DNA of 64,000 nucleotides from Nissolia schottii (taxonomy: Eukaryota > Streptophyta > Magnoliopsida > Fabales > Fabaceae). The notes beneath the pieces were generated by a model. The model searched no databases, was not told where the DNA came from, and saw only the letters and a program-made list of their open reading frames with translations. This document shows, one piece after another, positions 50,400 through 62,225 of the stretch. The translations under genes and the position numbers were made by a program. Numbering within the stretch: the stretch's first letter is position 1; each line of letters begins with the position of its first letter. The DNA is taken from positions 56,347 through 120,346 of the forward strand of contig QANU01065172.1 of the NCBI GenBank assembly GCA_003254905.1, given 5' to 3'.

Positions 50400-51551
50400 G
50401 TGCTGGAAGCCCAAGAAAGGGAGCGCCACATCGACGGTCTTAACTGCGGTGATGGCCAGGACGCAGAAGATGAAGCACAGGGATCAGTATACAAAGCGCT
50501 TACGAAAACGTGTCATGAGAAAATCCGCGTAGGAATAAAGAAACCCAAAGGAAAGGACAACCACCCTTTCGTTGAAGAAATCCTCAATGCGCTACCCTTA
50601 CCTGGTTTTCGCCCCCCACCGACATGGAACCCTACGACGGAATGACTAATCCCCAGCACCGCCTCGACGCGTTTGGACATCGAATGATACTGGATGGGGC
50701 CTCGAACGCCATCCAATGCAAGTCGTTTCCTGTGACATTAAGGAAAGGAGCACTAGTCTGGTTCAATGCCCTTCCACCAAAATGCATCTATTGTTTCAAT
50801 GACCTGGCCGAGTGATTCTGGGCCAACTTCACCACCTGAAGAATGAAACCTAAGACAGCCGTAAGCCTCTTAGGCGCCGTACAGAGAGGAGAAGAAACAC
50901 TCCGCCAATAGCTAGACAGATTCTACGAAGAGTGTACGCAAGTAGAAGACTTGCAGCCGCAAGCTGTGCTAATGGGGCTCACGAACGAGGCCTCAAGAAA
51001 GGCATCTCGTTCGCAAAAAACCTGTCCAAGCGCCCTCCACGGAGCTTAATAGAAATACAAGAGAGGCGGAAGAATACTTGTTCCAAGAAGAAGGTATGCA
51101 ACCAATAAGAGCCGACCTCGTCCGCGAAGAAGGCGAAGGTCCGAGGAAAAAATACAACTAGCCTTTACAAATTGATCGTCCACGGACCGATAGGAGTCGG
51201 GTAGTCAAGGAAGGTCGATACAGCAATTATACTCCGTTGACCATATCTCTCACCCAACTATATAGAGAGATTCAACACAAGGACGAATTTTCGAGACTTA
51301 AACCCATCTGACTAAGACCAGGTATGGACACTTCACTATTCTGTGCCTTCCACGATTCATATGGTCACAGCACAGAAAACTGTGTAGATCTGAAAGACGA
51401 AGTGGAGACATGGGTCCGCGGAGGTAAATTGGAAATATATGTGATCCAAGAAAAAAAAAGGAAAATGGAATTCAGGGAACCAGAAAGAAGACCCTACCCC
51501 AGAGAGTACTGCGAGAAAGAGAACCATCCCCAAGACAAGCGGGATAGATAA
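50400..51551 (+). pseudogene. Tat gag remnant (capsid and knuckle-like region)
   Basis: Gag-domain pattern recognisable from about 50620: MEPYDGMTNPQHRLDAFGHR, CKSFPVTLRKGALVWFNALP, then stops and frameshifts (for example TGA after LAE at about 50814). Downstream, DRFYEECTQVEDLQPQAVL resembles the second half of the capsid. The final frame (51324-51551) has a Cys/His cluster (FCAFHDSYGHSTENCVDLKD), as in zinc-knuckle-like gag tails of Tat elements. Nonfunctional. Confidence 0.7.
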
Positions 51552-51659
51552 TACAGAAGAACAGAATCAAACAGGATAATCAATACCATTGCCGGGGGAT
51601 TCGCGGGAGGTGGGTCCACCCGTTCTGCAAGAAAAAGACACCTCCAAGAAGTTTTACAC

Positions 51660-52148
51660 ATGAACAACCAAACCAGCCACAAGTTCCTCGAATTCAGGTA
51701 TTTCCCAGACATTACCTTCACCCGCGAAGACTTTGCTCATGCTACTCCCATCCACGATGATCTTATGGTCATTTTCGCCACGCTGGTAAATGCAGAAGTC
51801 AAAAGGGTCTTAATAAACCAAGGAAGCTCTGCGGATATTATTTTTAGAAGCTGCTTTGATCGATTCAGATTGAAGAATTCTGACATTGAACACTACCTGG
51901 AGGATCTAGTTAGTTTCTCAAGAGAGACAGTCACCCCCGATGGCTACGTCTCGCTTCACTTGACCCTAGGTCTCGAGCACGTCACAAGGACAGAGCGGAT
52001 AAAGTTCCTGGTAGTTGACAAACCTTTAGCGTACAACATCATTTTGGGGAGACCTACGCTAAACACAATCAACGCCGTCATCGCCACGGCTCTAACCATG
52101 AAGTTCCTTACTCGGGATAACCAAGTAGCGACGATACGCGGAGATTAA
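51660..52148 (+). pseudogene. Tat aspartic protease, catalytic Asp changed
   Basis: Retropepsin-type domain. The family motif normally has Asp at the start of the D-(Q/P)-GSS active site. Here the sequence is VLINQGSSADIIF, so the catalytic Asp is Asn (AAC; one G-to-A change from GAC). The later block KPLAYNIILGRPTLNTINAV is intact. The frame is open to 52148 but could not be active as read. Confidence 0.75.
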
Positions 52149-52241
52149 GCGACCGCCAGGAGGTGCTACAACACTAGCCTCCAGGTACAAAGCTCACACA
52201 TACCCTCGCAGACTCTTACACGACCCAAGGCGTCCTAGATA

Positions 52242-53515
52242 ATGATGACAGAAATATCAGCGGACAATCCTCCACAACGGGAACGACCAGAGCCTGAAGG
52301 AGATATGGAAACTGTTCAGATAGGTTCTAACCCTAAACAGGTCACCCTCATCAATAAAAACCTTTCCCAAAAAGCAAAAGACCAGTTCATCGCCACCTTA
52401 AGACAGAACACGGACCTATTTGCATGGACCGCAACCGATATGCCCGGGATTGACCCAACCTTCATGGAACACAAGCTAGCCATCATGCCAGGAAGCAAAC
52501 CAGTAAAGCAAAAGAGAAGAAAGATGGGCGTTGAAAAGCCCACGAGGTACAGAAGCAGGTACAAACACTAAAAGAAGCAGGATTCATTGAATAAATATTG
52601 TACCCCTCATGGCTGTCAAATGTAGTCATGGTCCCTAAACCAGGGGGGAAGTGGAGGATGTGCGTGGACTATCCGAACCTTAATAAAGCATGCCCCAAGA
52701 ATCCGTACCCCTTCCCAACATCGACCTCCTGGTGGATTCTGCCTCAGGGTACAAATTCCTTACCTTCCTCGATGCCTACGTAGGGTATAATCAAATACCC
52801 ATGCACCACACAGATGCGGAGAAAACAACATTAATCACACCAATGGGGAATTATTATTATAAAGTAATGCCTTTCGGACTGAAAAAATGCGGAAGCCACT
52901 TACCAGCGTTTAATGGATAAAATTTTCACTGAGATAGCCGAAGAATTGGTAGAAGTTTACGAGGACGATATGATTGTCAAATCATCCACGAAGGATAACA
53001 TAACCTCCAATTTGAAAATAGTATTCAACACCCTTCGATAGCAAAACCTAAAACTAAACCCGGCAAAATGTACCTTCGCGGTGGAAGCTGGGAAGTTCCT
53101 AGGATTTATGATAACGCAACGCGGGATCGAGGCTAATCCAGCAAAATACGCGGCTGTAGTAAACATGAGAGCCCCAACATCCATCAAAGAAGTGCAAAGC
53201 TTGACAGGACGAATTGCGTCACAAAACAGATTTATGTCCTCCTCCGCAAAGAAAGCCTTGCCCTTCTTCAAGCTGATGAAGAATATGAACTCTTTCAACT
53301 GGACCAAGGAATGCGAGCAGGCATTCAATGGTTTCAAGGCTTACCTCTCACAACCGCCAATCTTGAAGAAACCAGAAAAAGGTGAAACACTATTCTTGTA
53401 TCTCTCTGCATCGGAAGAAACCATAGCCTCAGCGCTAGTAAAAGAGGAAGGCCATACCCAATTCCCAGTTTACTTCACAGGTAAAGTCTTGCACGGAGCA
53501 GAGGCAAGATACTAA
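52242..53515 (+). pseudogene. Tat reverse transcriptase and first RNase H, frameshifted
   Basis: Pieces in several frames: FIATLRQNTDLFAWTATDMP (52380 on), MVPKPGGKWRMCVDYPNLNK (about 52625), FLDAYVGYNQIPM (about 52766), then after another shift VYEDDMIVKSSTKDN (about 52957) and FLGFMITQRGIEANPAKY (about 53095). The catalytic motif normally has the form YxDD; here it is YEDD, with Glu in the variable position. Then TKECEQAFNGFKAYL and the FLYLSASEETIASALVKEE start of the first RNase H. Dead because of frameshifts and stops. A short repeated word (CACAGGTAAAGTCTTGCACG) occurs at about 53476 and 53519. Confidence 0.8.
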
Positions 53516-53632
53516 AAGCACAGGTAAAGTCTTGCACGAAGATTATGATCATATTTTCAATCACACCACTTAACAGTAAGAACAGATCAACCGATCAAAT
53601 AGGTACTCCAAAAACCTGACCTAGCAGGGTGA

Positions 53633-54169
53633 ATGCTGGCCTGGTCGTTAGAACTGTCTGAATTTGACATCAAATATGAACCACAGATTGCGATCAAGGC
53701 GCAAGTCATGTCCGATTTTATCGCGAAATTCTCAGGAGAGTGCCACTCTGCGGAGACAGAAACATGGACACTGTACGTAGACGGAGCTTCAAGCCTCCGA
53801 GGAAGTGGAGCAGGCATAATACTGGAAGGGCCCAATGACCTAAAGTTGGAAATGGCCATCAAATTTGATTTCACCACTTCTAACAATCAGGACGAATATG
53901 AAGCTTTAGTTGCAGGTCTTAACCTGGCCAGAGACGTCGGAGCCAAAAAGCTAGCGATATGCAGCGACTCCCAGATAGTAGTAGCACAAGTCAAAGGGAA
54001 GTACCAAGCAAAGGACGCTCAGTTACAGCAGTACCTGAAGCTAGTGACAAAGATATTATCCTCCTTCGAAAATCACGAAATAAACCATGTTCCGAGGAAG
54101 GAAAATGAGAGGGCAAATACATTGTCAAAGCTCGCCAGCACCCGACCAGGGGAAGTAATAAAACCCTAA
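53633..54169 (+). pseudogene. Tat second (archaeal-like) RNase H
   Basis: Open frame of 178 codons carrying LYVDGASSLRGSGAGIIL, then FDFTTSNNQDEYEALVAGLN, SDSQIVVAQVKGKYQAKDAQ and the end HVPRKENERANTLSKLAST. The Asp of YVDG, the Glu of DEYEAL and the Asp of SDSQ are in place. The final position is Asn where relatives have Asp (RANTLSK against RADxLSK). This extra RNase H after the normal RT-RNase H is the hallmark of the Tat lineage. Its frame is open, but upstream and downstream parts are broken. Confidence 0.8.
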
Positions 54170-54234
54170 TACTAGAAACTCTTTGGCGCCCGTTGATAAC
54201 TGCATAAGTCAACTACACTGAGGTACAAGACAGC

Positions 54235-55441
54235 ATGACAGAATGCTGGACTTCACCAATACTGAGAATTATCCGCGGAGACAACCAGACAGAAGACAAA
54301 AAACTCGTAAGGGAAGTCGCAAGGTACACCCTCATCAATGGGCAAATGTACAGGAGGTCAGTTTCCCAACCCCTCCTCAAATGCGTAATATCGAAGAATA
54401 TTCCGAGAGTGCTAGAGGAAGTCCACGAAGGGTCGTGTGGGCACCACATGGGAGGTAAAACCCTCGCACTAAAGATACTCAGAGCAGGCTTCTACTGGCC
54501 CACCCTACAGAAGGACTCCGCAGACCATGTAAGGAAATGTAAAAAATGTCAAGAACATGCCCACTTCCACGTGGCACCCCCGCAGAGTTGACTTCGGTAA
54601 CAACATCTTGGCCTTTCCAGAAATGGGGCATCGATATACTGGGACCGTTCCCACAAGCTACCGGACAGAGGAAGTTCATTATAGTGACAATCGACTACTT
54701 CACCAAATGGGTCGAGGCCGAACCTCTGGCCACAATCACTTCTGCCCAATGTAGGAAATTCGTGTGGAACAACATCCTCACAAGGTTCGGCATCCCTGAA
54801 ACGGTAGTTTTTGACAACGGGACCCAGTTCATAGACAAGGGTTTTACAGCATTCCAGCAAGGTTTCAAGATCAAGCACTATTTCTCTTCCGCGGAGCTCC
54901 CGTAAACCAACGGCCAAGCCGAAGCCGCGAACAGGGTAATCTTGAAGCGAAGGGATTGTGGGCAGACGAACTGGGTAGTGTCTTATGGGCTTGTAGGACC
55001 ACGCTACACTCAACAACAGCCCACTCTCCTTTTAAGTTGGCATACGACAGTGAAGCAATGATACCGGTCAAAATTGGTGAGACCAATTCAAGAGTAGACC
55101 TCTTCTCCCCAGAATCTAATGATCAACACCGAGCAGAAGATATAGACTTGGTTGAAGAATGCAGGGAGGACGCGCGCGTCAGATAAGAAGCTATCAAGAG
55201 ACGGGTCGCCCAAAGATACGACTTAAAGGTGGTTCCACAGAACTTCTCCCCCGGGGACACTGTTATGCGAAGAGTAGTCATCGGTAGCAAAGCGCCAGGG
55301 TAAGGAAAATTACGTCCCAATTGGGAAGGCCCCTATCTGATAACGGAAGCCATAGGACACAGGGCATACAAGCTTGCATCCCTCGACGGGAAGAATATTT
55401 CGCGGACGTGGAACGCGGCTAACCTAAGGATATTTTATCTT
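54235..55441 (+). pseudogene. Tat integrase, frameshifted
   Basis: The HHCC zinc-binding region is visible (EGSCGHHMGGKTLALKILRA and HVRKCKKCQEHA, about 54427-54558). Then, in a shifted frame, the core: WGIDILGPF with the first catalytic Asp, VVFDNGTQF with the second, and NGQAEAANR with Glu (the D,D,E triad). The frame then stops within the core (54903) and resumes as WACRTTLHSTTAHSPFKLAY and further C-terminal parts. A duplicated or shifted reading around 54590 joins the two frames. Inactive. Confidence 0.8.
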
Positions 55442-55913
55442 TAAAGCAATTTACTTTGACTCCTGCCACCCTTACAAATTTTTCTTTGTACTTGGGCAAC
55501 AAGACCCCCATTAAATAATATGTAGGATTCAATTCAACGAGTTTTATTTTTCTCACAAGTCAGCCAAAGCAAAGTGAGTCCAGTAAACCATGAAGTAAAC
55601 CCAGTCATAACCGAGGAAAAATTCATTAGTAAGTGGAAATTAAAAAAAAAAACCCAGTCACAACCAAAGGAAAATAAGTCAAAACTAGTCACAACCGAAG
55701 GAAAATAAGTGAAACCCAGTAACAACCGCAGAATCAAAACCAAACTGCATAACCGCGAATAAAAACCCGGTGAACATCATTACGCATGAACAAGGCAAAA
55801 ATATACTAGAGAAAGAAAAAAAAGCTGAGAATAAACATACGAGAGTTAAGGCAAAATACACATGTTATCCGCAGAACTTTACAAAATACAAGAATCTTTA
55901 ACTATGCGGAACT

Positions 55914-57775
55914 TTAAGACAATTTCTTGATCACATCTTCCTCCGCGTCGTAATACTGGTCCACGGAAACAACACTGAAGTCCACATCAGGAAACACATA
56001 CTTCACTTGCCCCATCACCGCCTCGAAAGAAGCACCGATGAGACCTTCAGAAAGCTTCATGAGGTGACCATAATCACCCTCCACCTTAGGACAACTCGCC
56101 TTGCTCGCCTCACACTCAGCCTTCGACCGCTCCACCATGATCCTCATCTCCTCCACAACCTTGGCCTTCTCCTCCACCAGCATTGCTTTCTCATTTAGTA
56201 AAGTGTCCTTCCTAGCGATCACAGCAACCTTCCGCTCATCCTCCCGAGACGCATCCTCCTCCGCGGATTCAATCCTCGTCGCCTTTTCCTCAAAGACAGC
56301 TAGTTGAGCCTTCAACCTTCGAATCTCTTCGGCCGCGCGATCAGCTTCATCCTTTAAATCATATATCTCTTGTCGGCAAGCCTCCATCTCATCAGAATCC
56401 GCGCCCACATCAAGAGCATACGCCAACAAGCCAGCAGCTTTTCCTATGAAGCATATACTCTGACCCATGGCGGCCTCGGAAGAAACCCCCTCTAACTCCG
56501 TCCGAGATTCACCACGCAAGAGGATATTCTTGAACTCAGAAAAGAAGTCCATTTCCCTAGGCCACGCCGCATTACAAGCACGACCAATAGGAACGCAACG
56601 CTTCTGTGCGGGAGTACTAGAGGCGCTACCCTTCATCTTTTTCTGTGGGGGAGATTGGCTTACATACCCCCTAGAGGTCGAATGAACAGACATCATGGAT
56701 GGGGATCGGACAGGCTCTCCCCCTTCCGTGGGATCTCCACTCTCTTCAGGTTGACCGCCGTTTCCTCCAGCTGCCTCCGCCGCCTGTATTTCGCGAGCAA
56801 AAGCGGACAGGATCTTGTGAAACTCGTTCAATTTGTCCAAATCAGCCATACTTCCGCGGAGCCTGGAGTCTGCAAAAAATGATGTCATATATAGAAGTTA
56901 ATACGATAACAGCAACAACATACAACAAAAGAAAGGGGAAGGGGACGGTTACTACCTAGGTAAGACTTCGCGTCTGCACCTTCGACAACCTCCCTAACCT
57001 TAAGAGGCCCGTCTCGAGTCAGCGCTATAAAAAAGTCCTCTCTGCCAACTCTTCCTCGGATAGATGGGAAGGGCGATGGTGGTGAATATTGATGTTCTAA
57101 TAAAACGATATCCCCACCACCGTATCTTGATCCCCCTCCCAGAATGCCCTCCTCCCAAAAGCAGAAAAAACTTTGAAATACTTCCATTTAAATTCTTGAT
57201 AAGAATCTTCCCACCGAGAAAAGATCCGCGTGCCAGGAGCACTCTTAAAGGTATGCCAACTGCGATAACTAAACTACGTCCAGGGGACCGTGGACCTCTT
57301 TGGGTATATCAAGGTATAAAAACTCAGAAAGGTATTGGGAAAAGCTTCCACGCTAAACCTTTCGCAAGTAATCTGGAATCCGTAGAGCAAAGCCCATCCA
57401 TTAGATGAAGCTGATTCGGACTAAAGGCGCACAGCCTCATCACCTCCCTCTCGAAATGAGAAAAAGGTAGCCTAACTCCCAAATGAGAAAAAAAATCCTC
57501 ATACGTCCACAGAAAATGAGGAGTGTCCTGGTGCCGCACCATACACACCCTCTCATCCGCGGAAGCTTCCTCCAACCTATATTCGTGATCTTCTACACCC
57601 TCCTTCGTCAGCACCAAAGCTCGACTCATGTGCTCAATATGTACACCGCGGATGATTGATGGAATGGTAAAAACCTTTGGTTCGATCCATCCGTACGACA
57701 ACCGCTCGTGCCTTCCCGTAGGGGGCACGGTCGCCTCAATTCCTGGAAGCTCTTTTTTAATCTCCCCATAACCAA
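55914..57775 (-). pseudogene. Antisense gene of the Tat element (aORF1-like), spliced, frame damaged
   Basis: The 5' part (57775-57324) encodes VHIEHMSRALVLTKEG, ERVCMVRHQDTPHFLWTYED and LGVRLPFSHFEREVMRL. I recall this N-terminal region from proteins annotated as putative plant transposon protein. A frameshift near 57330 breaks it, and an in-frame stop follows in the next frame. Later comes a match to the same family (SWHTFKSAPGTRIFSRWEDS, about 57253-57197). A frame reading EDFFIALTRDGPLKVREV to GADAKSYL ends at a donor CTAG/GTAGTAAC. The intron (56955-56870, 86 nt, ending TTTTTTGCAG) joins in frame to DSRLRGSMADLDKLN. The C-terminal exon is a coiled coil (about 56430-56060), ending at 55914. 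Antisense extra ORFs are known in Tat elements. The function of the protein is unknown. Confidence 0.7.
56870..56955 (-). other. Intron in the antisense gene
   Basis: Read on the minus strand: exon ...TACCTAG, then GTAGTAACC at the 5' end and a T-rich tail ending TTTTTTGCAG, 86 nt, followed by ACTCCAGG. Removing it keeps the frame (SYL then DSRLRG). The length and pyrimidine-rich tail are normal for a short plant intron. An intron here means that this strand was transcribed as a host-like mRNA. Confidence 0.6.
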
Positions 57776-58210
57776 ACTACTGAAAGCAAAAAAAAAGGAC
57801 CCCTATCAACATATTCCCCAGCACAAGAGGTCACCAGCATCTACCCCCCAAAACCCTGGGAAACACATTTTACAGAAAACACATTCGATAGAGAACACCA
57901 AAAAATATAAAAAGCATCCATTATTTCAACACAGAAAAAGGGGAAAACCAGAAATACTCAACATAGAAAACGAAAATCCAGAAATTCTCAACAGAGAAAA
58001 TGAAAATCAAGAGGCATCACGAAAAGAAATATTCCCTCAGAACAATGGCACCTAACATGAAGGAAAAGGGAAAAGAGCTTACTAAGACTAAAAACAGCAG
58101 CAAGAGAAAGGAAGAGCGAGAGGACTCGTCAAAGCAGCACCAACAAAAGCTCGAGAAAACAAGCACAAGGAAAGAAAGAATTAAAAAAATGAAAAGATAG
58201 AACCCCTTCA

Positions 58211-58223
58211 GAATTTATATAGG
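58211..58223 (-). promoter_or_regulatory. Possible TATA box for the antisense gene
   Basis: On the minus strand the sequence CCTATATAAATTC lies about 440 bases upstream of the start of the antisense coding region. A canonical TATATAAA motif in the right orientation supports an internal antisense promoter separate from the LTR. No other evidence of transcription. Confidence 0.45.
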
Positions 58224-58494
58224 CAAGGAATGAGGAAGAAAACGAAACATTTCCCACCAAAACTCGTCATTACGCCTCTGAAACCCACTCCTTAGCAAGA
58301 CAAAACGTCCAAAAAGTAACATACGTGACAGCAAGCAGGTGGACTAAAATCCCAAACGTGACCCTCGTCCAATCACACGATCCCCAGAAAACTCGAACCC
58401 AACCGTCGTGCCCCCAAACAGAACTATCATATCCGCGGAAATAAATTAACTCGGACCGCAAAGTTACACTCCGCGCCCCGAGTTGGTGGACTCC

Positions 58495-58907
58495 TGTTAC
58501 GGACTGGACCGCAAAGGCCCATTCCGCAGAACGGCCCACTTCGCGATCGACCCACAACGCAGTCCAACTAGAGGATAAGGGCCCATAACCGCAGAACGGC
58601 CCGACAGAGCCAGCGCAACCCGAGTTGACCCCAAACTAATCAGCTATCATCGTGCCTCGTGATGGACTCTCACCAACAGGCATCACGCCGAGATCCTAGA
58701 AGGCAAAACAGGAAAGGTATCCGCGGGACTGAGGAAATCGTGGATACCATCCAGGTATATAAACAGAGCCAGCCAGCCAGGTACACTGTTAGACTCTAGA
58801 CCCATACTTTACATCCACACCTCAACCCGTTACTGATTTAAGCATCGGAGTCCTTGCAGGTACTTGCCCCAGCAGACCATCATCCTCCACGGAGCTCCAG
58901 GATCCGA
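58495..58907 (+). repeat. Tat element 3' LTR
   Basis: Begins TGTTACGGACTGGACC and ends GATCCGA, 413 bp, paired with the left LTR without net length difference. TATA-like GTATATAAACAG is present. The polypurine tract directly upstream is weak (GAGTTGGTGGACTCC). Followed by the target duplication ACTGT (58908-58912). Confidence 0.85.
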
Positions 58908-58912
58908 ACTGT

Positions 58913-59929
58913 GATATTATCTTGCGCTCATTTTTATTATTATGTTTTTAATTTTTATTTTTTAAGATAAATTGATTAATTATGAATGTGCATTTTCCAA
59001 TTGAAATGATTGATTCTCGTCAAACATATAAGCTTTAATTAGATTAGATTAATTGGTAATTAAGAAAGAGTCGAACGTTCCATATACGAGTTCACACATG
59101 TCACTAATTTTCTATTTTACCAAAAATTATGGATTGTGATTTTTGAAAGTGATCAAGAAATCAGTTACCAGCTAGCAGGCGAAACAAGAAGGTATGAGCG
59201 ATAATGACTTTACACCTAACGCAATTACGACGTACAAAAATATATCCAAGACTTCATTGAGTTCTCAACCTCACGCCTTCATATTATCGAAGACTCCAAA
59301 TAAAAGGAGGAAGAGAAGGATGATTTTTGCCTAGTCAACAAAAGTGGACCCAAATGAGATAAAACAAATTGTGAAACAATATCTCAGAAACAAAAAAACT
59401 CTCTGATCCTCAAAGAAATAGAAGGGTCACTTGTGATGAAAGGCTCCAATCCATGTTTGAAAACAAGAAACATTGCATGAACGGATATCTATATATGATC
59501 AAGATTCTAATGATGACGATAATGGTGGTGGTAAATGATAATGGTGCCTCCTCAGCGGTGCTCAAGAGCGAAAAACAGAAGGAAGTGACTTCGAATAAGC
59601 ATTCTCAATCCAAGAACATTGAGTCATTGAAAAAGAAAAACTAAAGAGCAGTTTCGTGGTCATTGTTCCATTAAATGCAAAATTTCTTACATGAGAAAGA
59701 GTTAAATTGGGAGATAGTTGTAAAGGAACCTAAGAACTTGGAGAGCAAAGTGGTTGAGTGTTATGTAAGGTTCAAAAATGAACTATGTGTAAAAAAACTC
59801 TTTACCACCGATAATAGTTTTCACGTATAGTTTATTTTTGACCCTTATAAAATACCCAACCACTTTGCTCCCTAAGTTCTTAGGGTCATTCACAACTATC
59901 ACCCTCTTCCATTGTAGAGGCACCTTTAT
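58913..59929. other. Intergenic, no gene supported
   Basis: AT-rich. A frame around 59190-59330 (MSDNDFTPNAITTYKNI and RRKRRMIFA) has no recognisable domain and stops quickly. Not called as a gene. Confidence 0.35.
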
Positions 59930-60130
59930 CATCGGTACCAACATCACCCTCTTCCATTTAGTCTATAGATTGGAACTAGGAACTCAAATGTCGAACATAT
60001 CTCACAAATTTCTATTGAATTTAGGTCAATGTAGTTGAGAACTTAAGCCTACAACTAGTTTGAGGAATTCTTTCTCTGCGGTTACAGTTTATAAAAAAAC
60101 ACCACACATGGTTTTGATATGTAGGGAAGT
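59930..60130 (+). repeat. Dispersed repeat, copy B part 1
   Basis: Matches 37560-37720 as described there: TCTATAGATTGG, ATCTCACAAATTTCTATTG and TTGAGGAATTCTTTCTCT, same orientation. The second half of the family is found at 63400-63950. Confidence 0.55.
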
Positions 60131-62225
60131 TACTTTGAAACCTAAATTTATTTGTGCTTTTTTTTTTCTTTTGCAAAATAAAATGAGAGCTAAGATAGCC
60201 ATTTAATATGGATTTGGTAGTCAAAGTTTTCATTAATGATACTTTTTTGACCATATGAATATAATAAGTAGTCAAAGTTTCATTAATGAACCTTTTTGCC
60301 CATATGAATTATAATTAAGTTATCCATTAATTGTGTAATAATATTAGTAATGAATTAATTATTTACTACACATTAATACTATAAATTTTTTTATATTGTC
60401 ATCCAATCAAATATTAACATGTACGTTTCAAAAGTTTCAAACATTTACACTAACTAATCCAATAAATTTAAGAAAAAAATCTAAAATAATTCAAAAAAAA
60501 ATCGATCAAGAAAGTAGAGTTATTTTAAAAATTAATAATGTCCATGTCTAAAAATATTAATCATGTCATTGAAAATTTCAATAAAGTGTTCAATATGACA
60601 AATTAGGGTTGATGGAGAAGTGTCAGTATAACATGATTTGGCACAAGAGCATCTTCAATGACAATTGGTGTATTTTGGATTCTCTCAAATGAGTTTCTTA
60701 TGATATGAGATTAAGTGCAATTTTTTATTATTAATTAAGAATGTAAAACCCATGCATGACATAAGTAACAAAAAAATTAATAGTGATATATAACACTTGA
60801 TCTCACATAATAAAAAAATTCACTTGAGAGAATCCATTCTCATAATTAACACATTGATATTATCTAATTAATATTTCATAAAAAATAAAAAATATGTCAA
60901 AATTGTGACTCTTTTTTCTAAAAAAAACTCTTACTTTAAATTTCACTTTTCGCCACACTCCTCACTAAAATAATCGTACAACATACAAAATTTAAACAAA
61001 ATTGCATCATGTGAAAAGTGTCACATTACCATTTGTTAAAAGAAACTTATTCATATATATAGTACCTGCAAATTGAGGCTGTCCCAACGTTTGGGTCCTA
61101 ACTCCAGTCACTCCTATAGTTATTTTAAATTGATGCTTCAATATTTTTGTTGTTAAAGATATTCTAAAAGCCACACTTCATTAAAATAAAAAAAAAAGTT
61201 GGCTGGGCTACATTTTGTTTATCGAACACTTAAAAAGTTATTAAGTATACATTATATTATAAAAAAAGTATTTTTATTGAAAAAAAAAATTCATAATAAT
61301 TTAGACAATTCTTAATTGACAATATCACAAAAATCATGACTTTTAATTCAAATAAAATGTAATCATTGGTAAAAACAACATTTTATGATATTTAGAACAT
61401 TAAAAGGCAACATTTTTGTAAGATTATTAAATTGAATATAATTTACAGTATTACGAAGAGTTGACTTTATAAATAACAATATTATTTTACTTTATTTTAT
61501 TTTATAAGTCACAATAATAATAAAAAATTGTGCTATTAGGTCATTATAGTGTGTGATACGGTTCTCCTGGGTTTTAGTCACAGAGCCAAACAGTAAAATC
61601 GACCGATCAGTGTTTCTACTTTCTACCATACACATTGCTTCCTGTCCTTTACAATTGTATAGCATATATACCATATGATCTGATATAATTTTGCCAAACA
61701 AGACAGCGAAGAATGTGGTATTGCTTATATGCGCATCATATCATATCCTTTTCTTTTTACCCCCCATGATCTGGATATCATGTCATATTCTTATTACTGT
61801 CAATAACGTGCCTTTAATTAATTTGGAAATAGACAGTTTGTATGATGTGTGTCCCCGTACGATCTCAAATATATGTTTATTTTCTCAGAAAGAAAATATC
61901 ACTAACGAAAAATCCTAATCGCAATTATAAATTGAAAAATATGCATCAGACTAATTTTATTAAGAAATAAATATATACAATCTGAATTAACCAATCATCT
62001 ATGGCTTTGCTGGTTAATTGTCGATATCTAAACATCTTTAATATAACAACTAACACGATAAGTGATGCTATTTAAAAATTTATTAGGTGTCATTTTAAAA
62101 TAGATATGAAGATATTTTTAAGTGTAAGACTATCAAAATATACAAAAACACACAAGAACAACACCCACAACTTAATGGGTAACAACCCAAAAGTTGATGA
62201 GACTATCACTAAAAAAAAAATAATT
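60131..62225. other. Intergenic, no gene supported
   Basis: AT-rich. Contains a local tandem (about 60219-60294: CAAAGTTT, CATTAATGA, CATATGAAT twice). Nothing else was recognised. Confidence 0.35.

Larger units (their letters stand above)
49543..58907 (+). mobile_element. Ty3/gypsy Tat-lineage LTR retrotransposon, full-length but dead (9,365 bp)
   Basis: Complete element with 413 bp LTRs and a perfect 5 bp target duplication ACTGT (49538-49542 and 58908-58912). Order on the plus strand: 5' LTR, gag, protease, reverse transcriptase/RNase H, a second (archaeal-like) RNase H, integrase, then a minus-strand gene, then 3' LTR. The dual RNase H and an extra ORF region between integrase and the 3' LTR are known features of the Tat lineage (Retand, Ogre). 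Many stops and frameshifts break the sense ORFs. The LTRs differ at about 40 of 413 positions (hand count), mostly transitions, so the element is old. Confidence 0.9.

Noticed and set aside
55914-56888. Host gene captured by the retrotransposon
   Set aside because: Position, strand and sequence fit the known Tat antisense ORF better than a host gene.
57324-57728. Start of the antisense gene at 57728
   Set aside because: The codon there is GTG, not ATG; the frame extends further upstream to about 57775, so the true start is unknown and may lie in an upstream exon.
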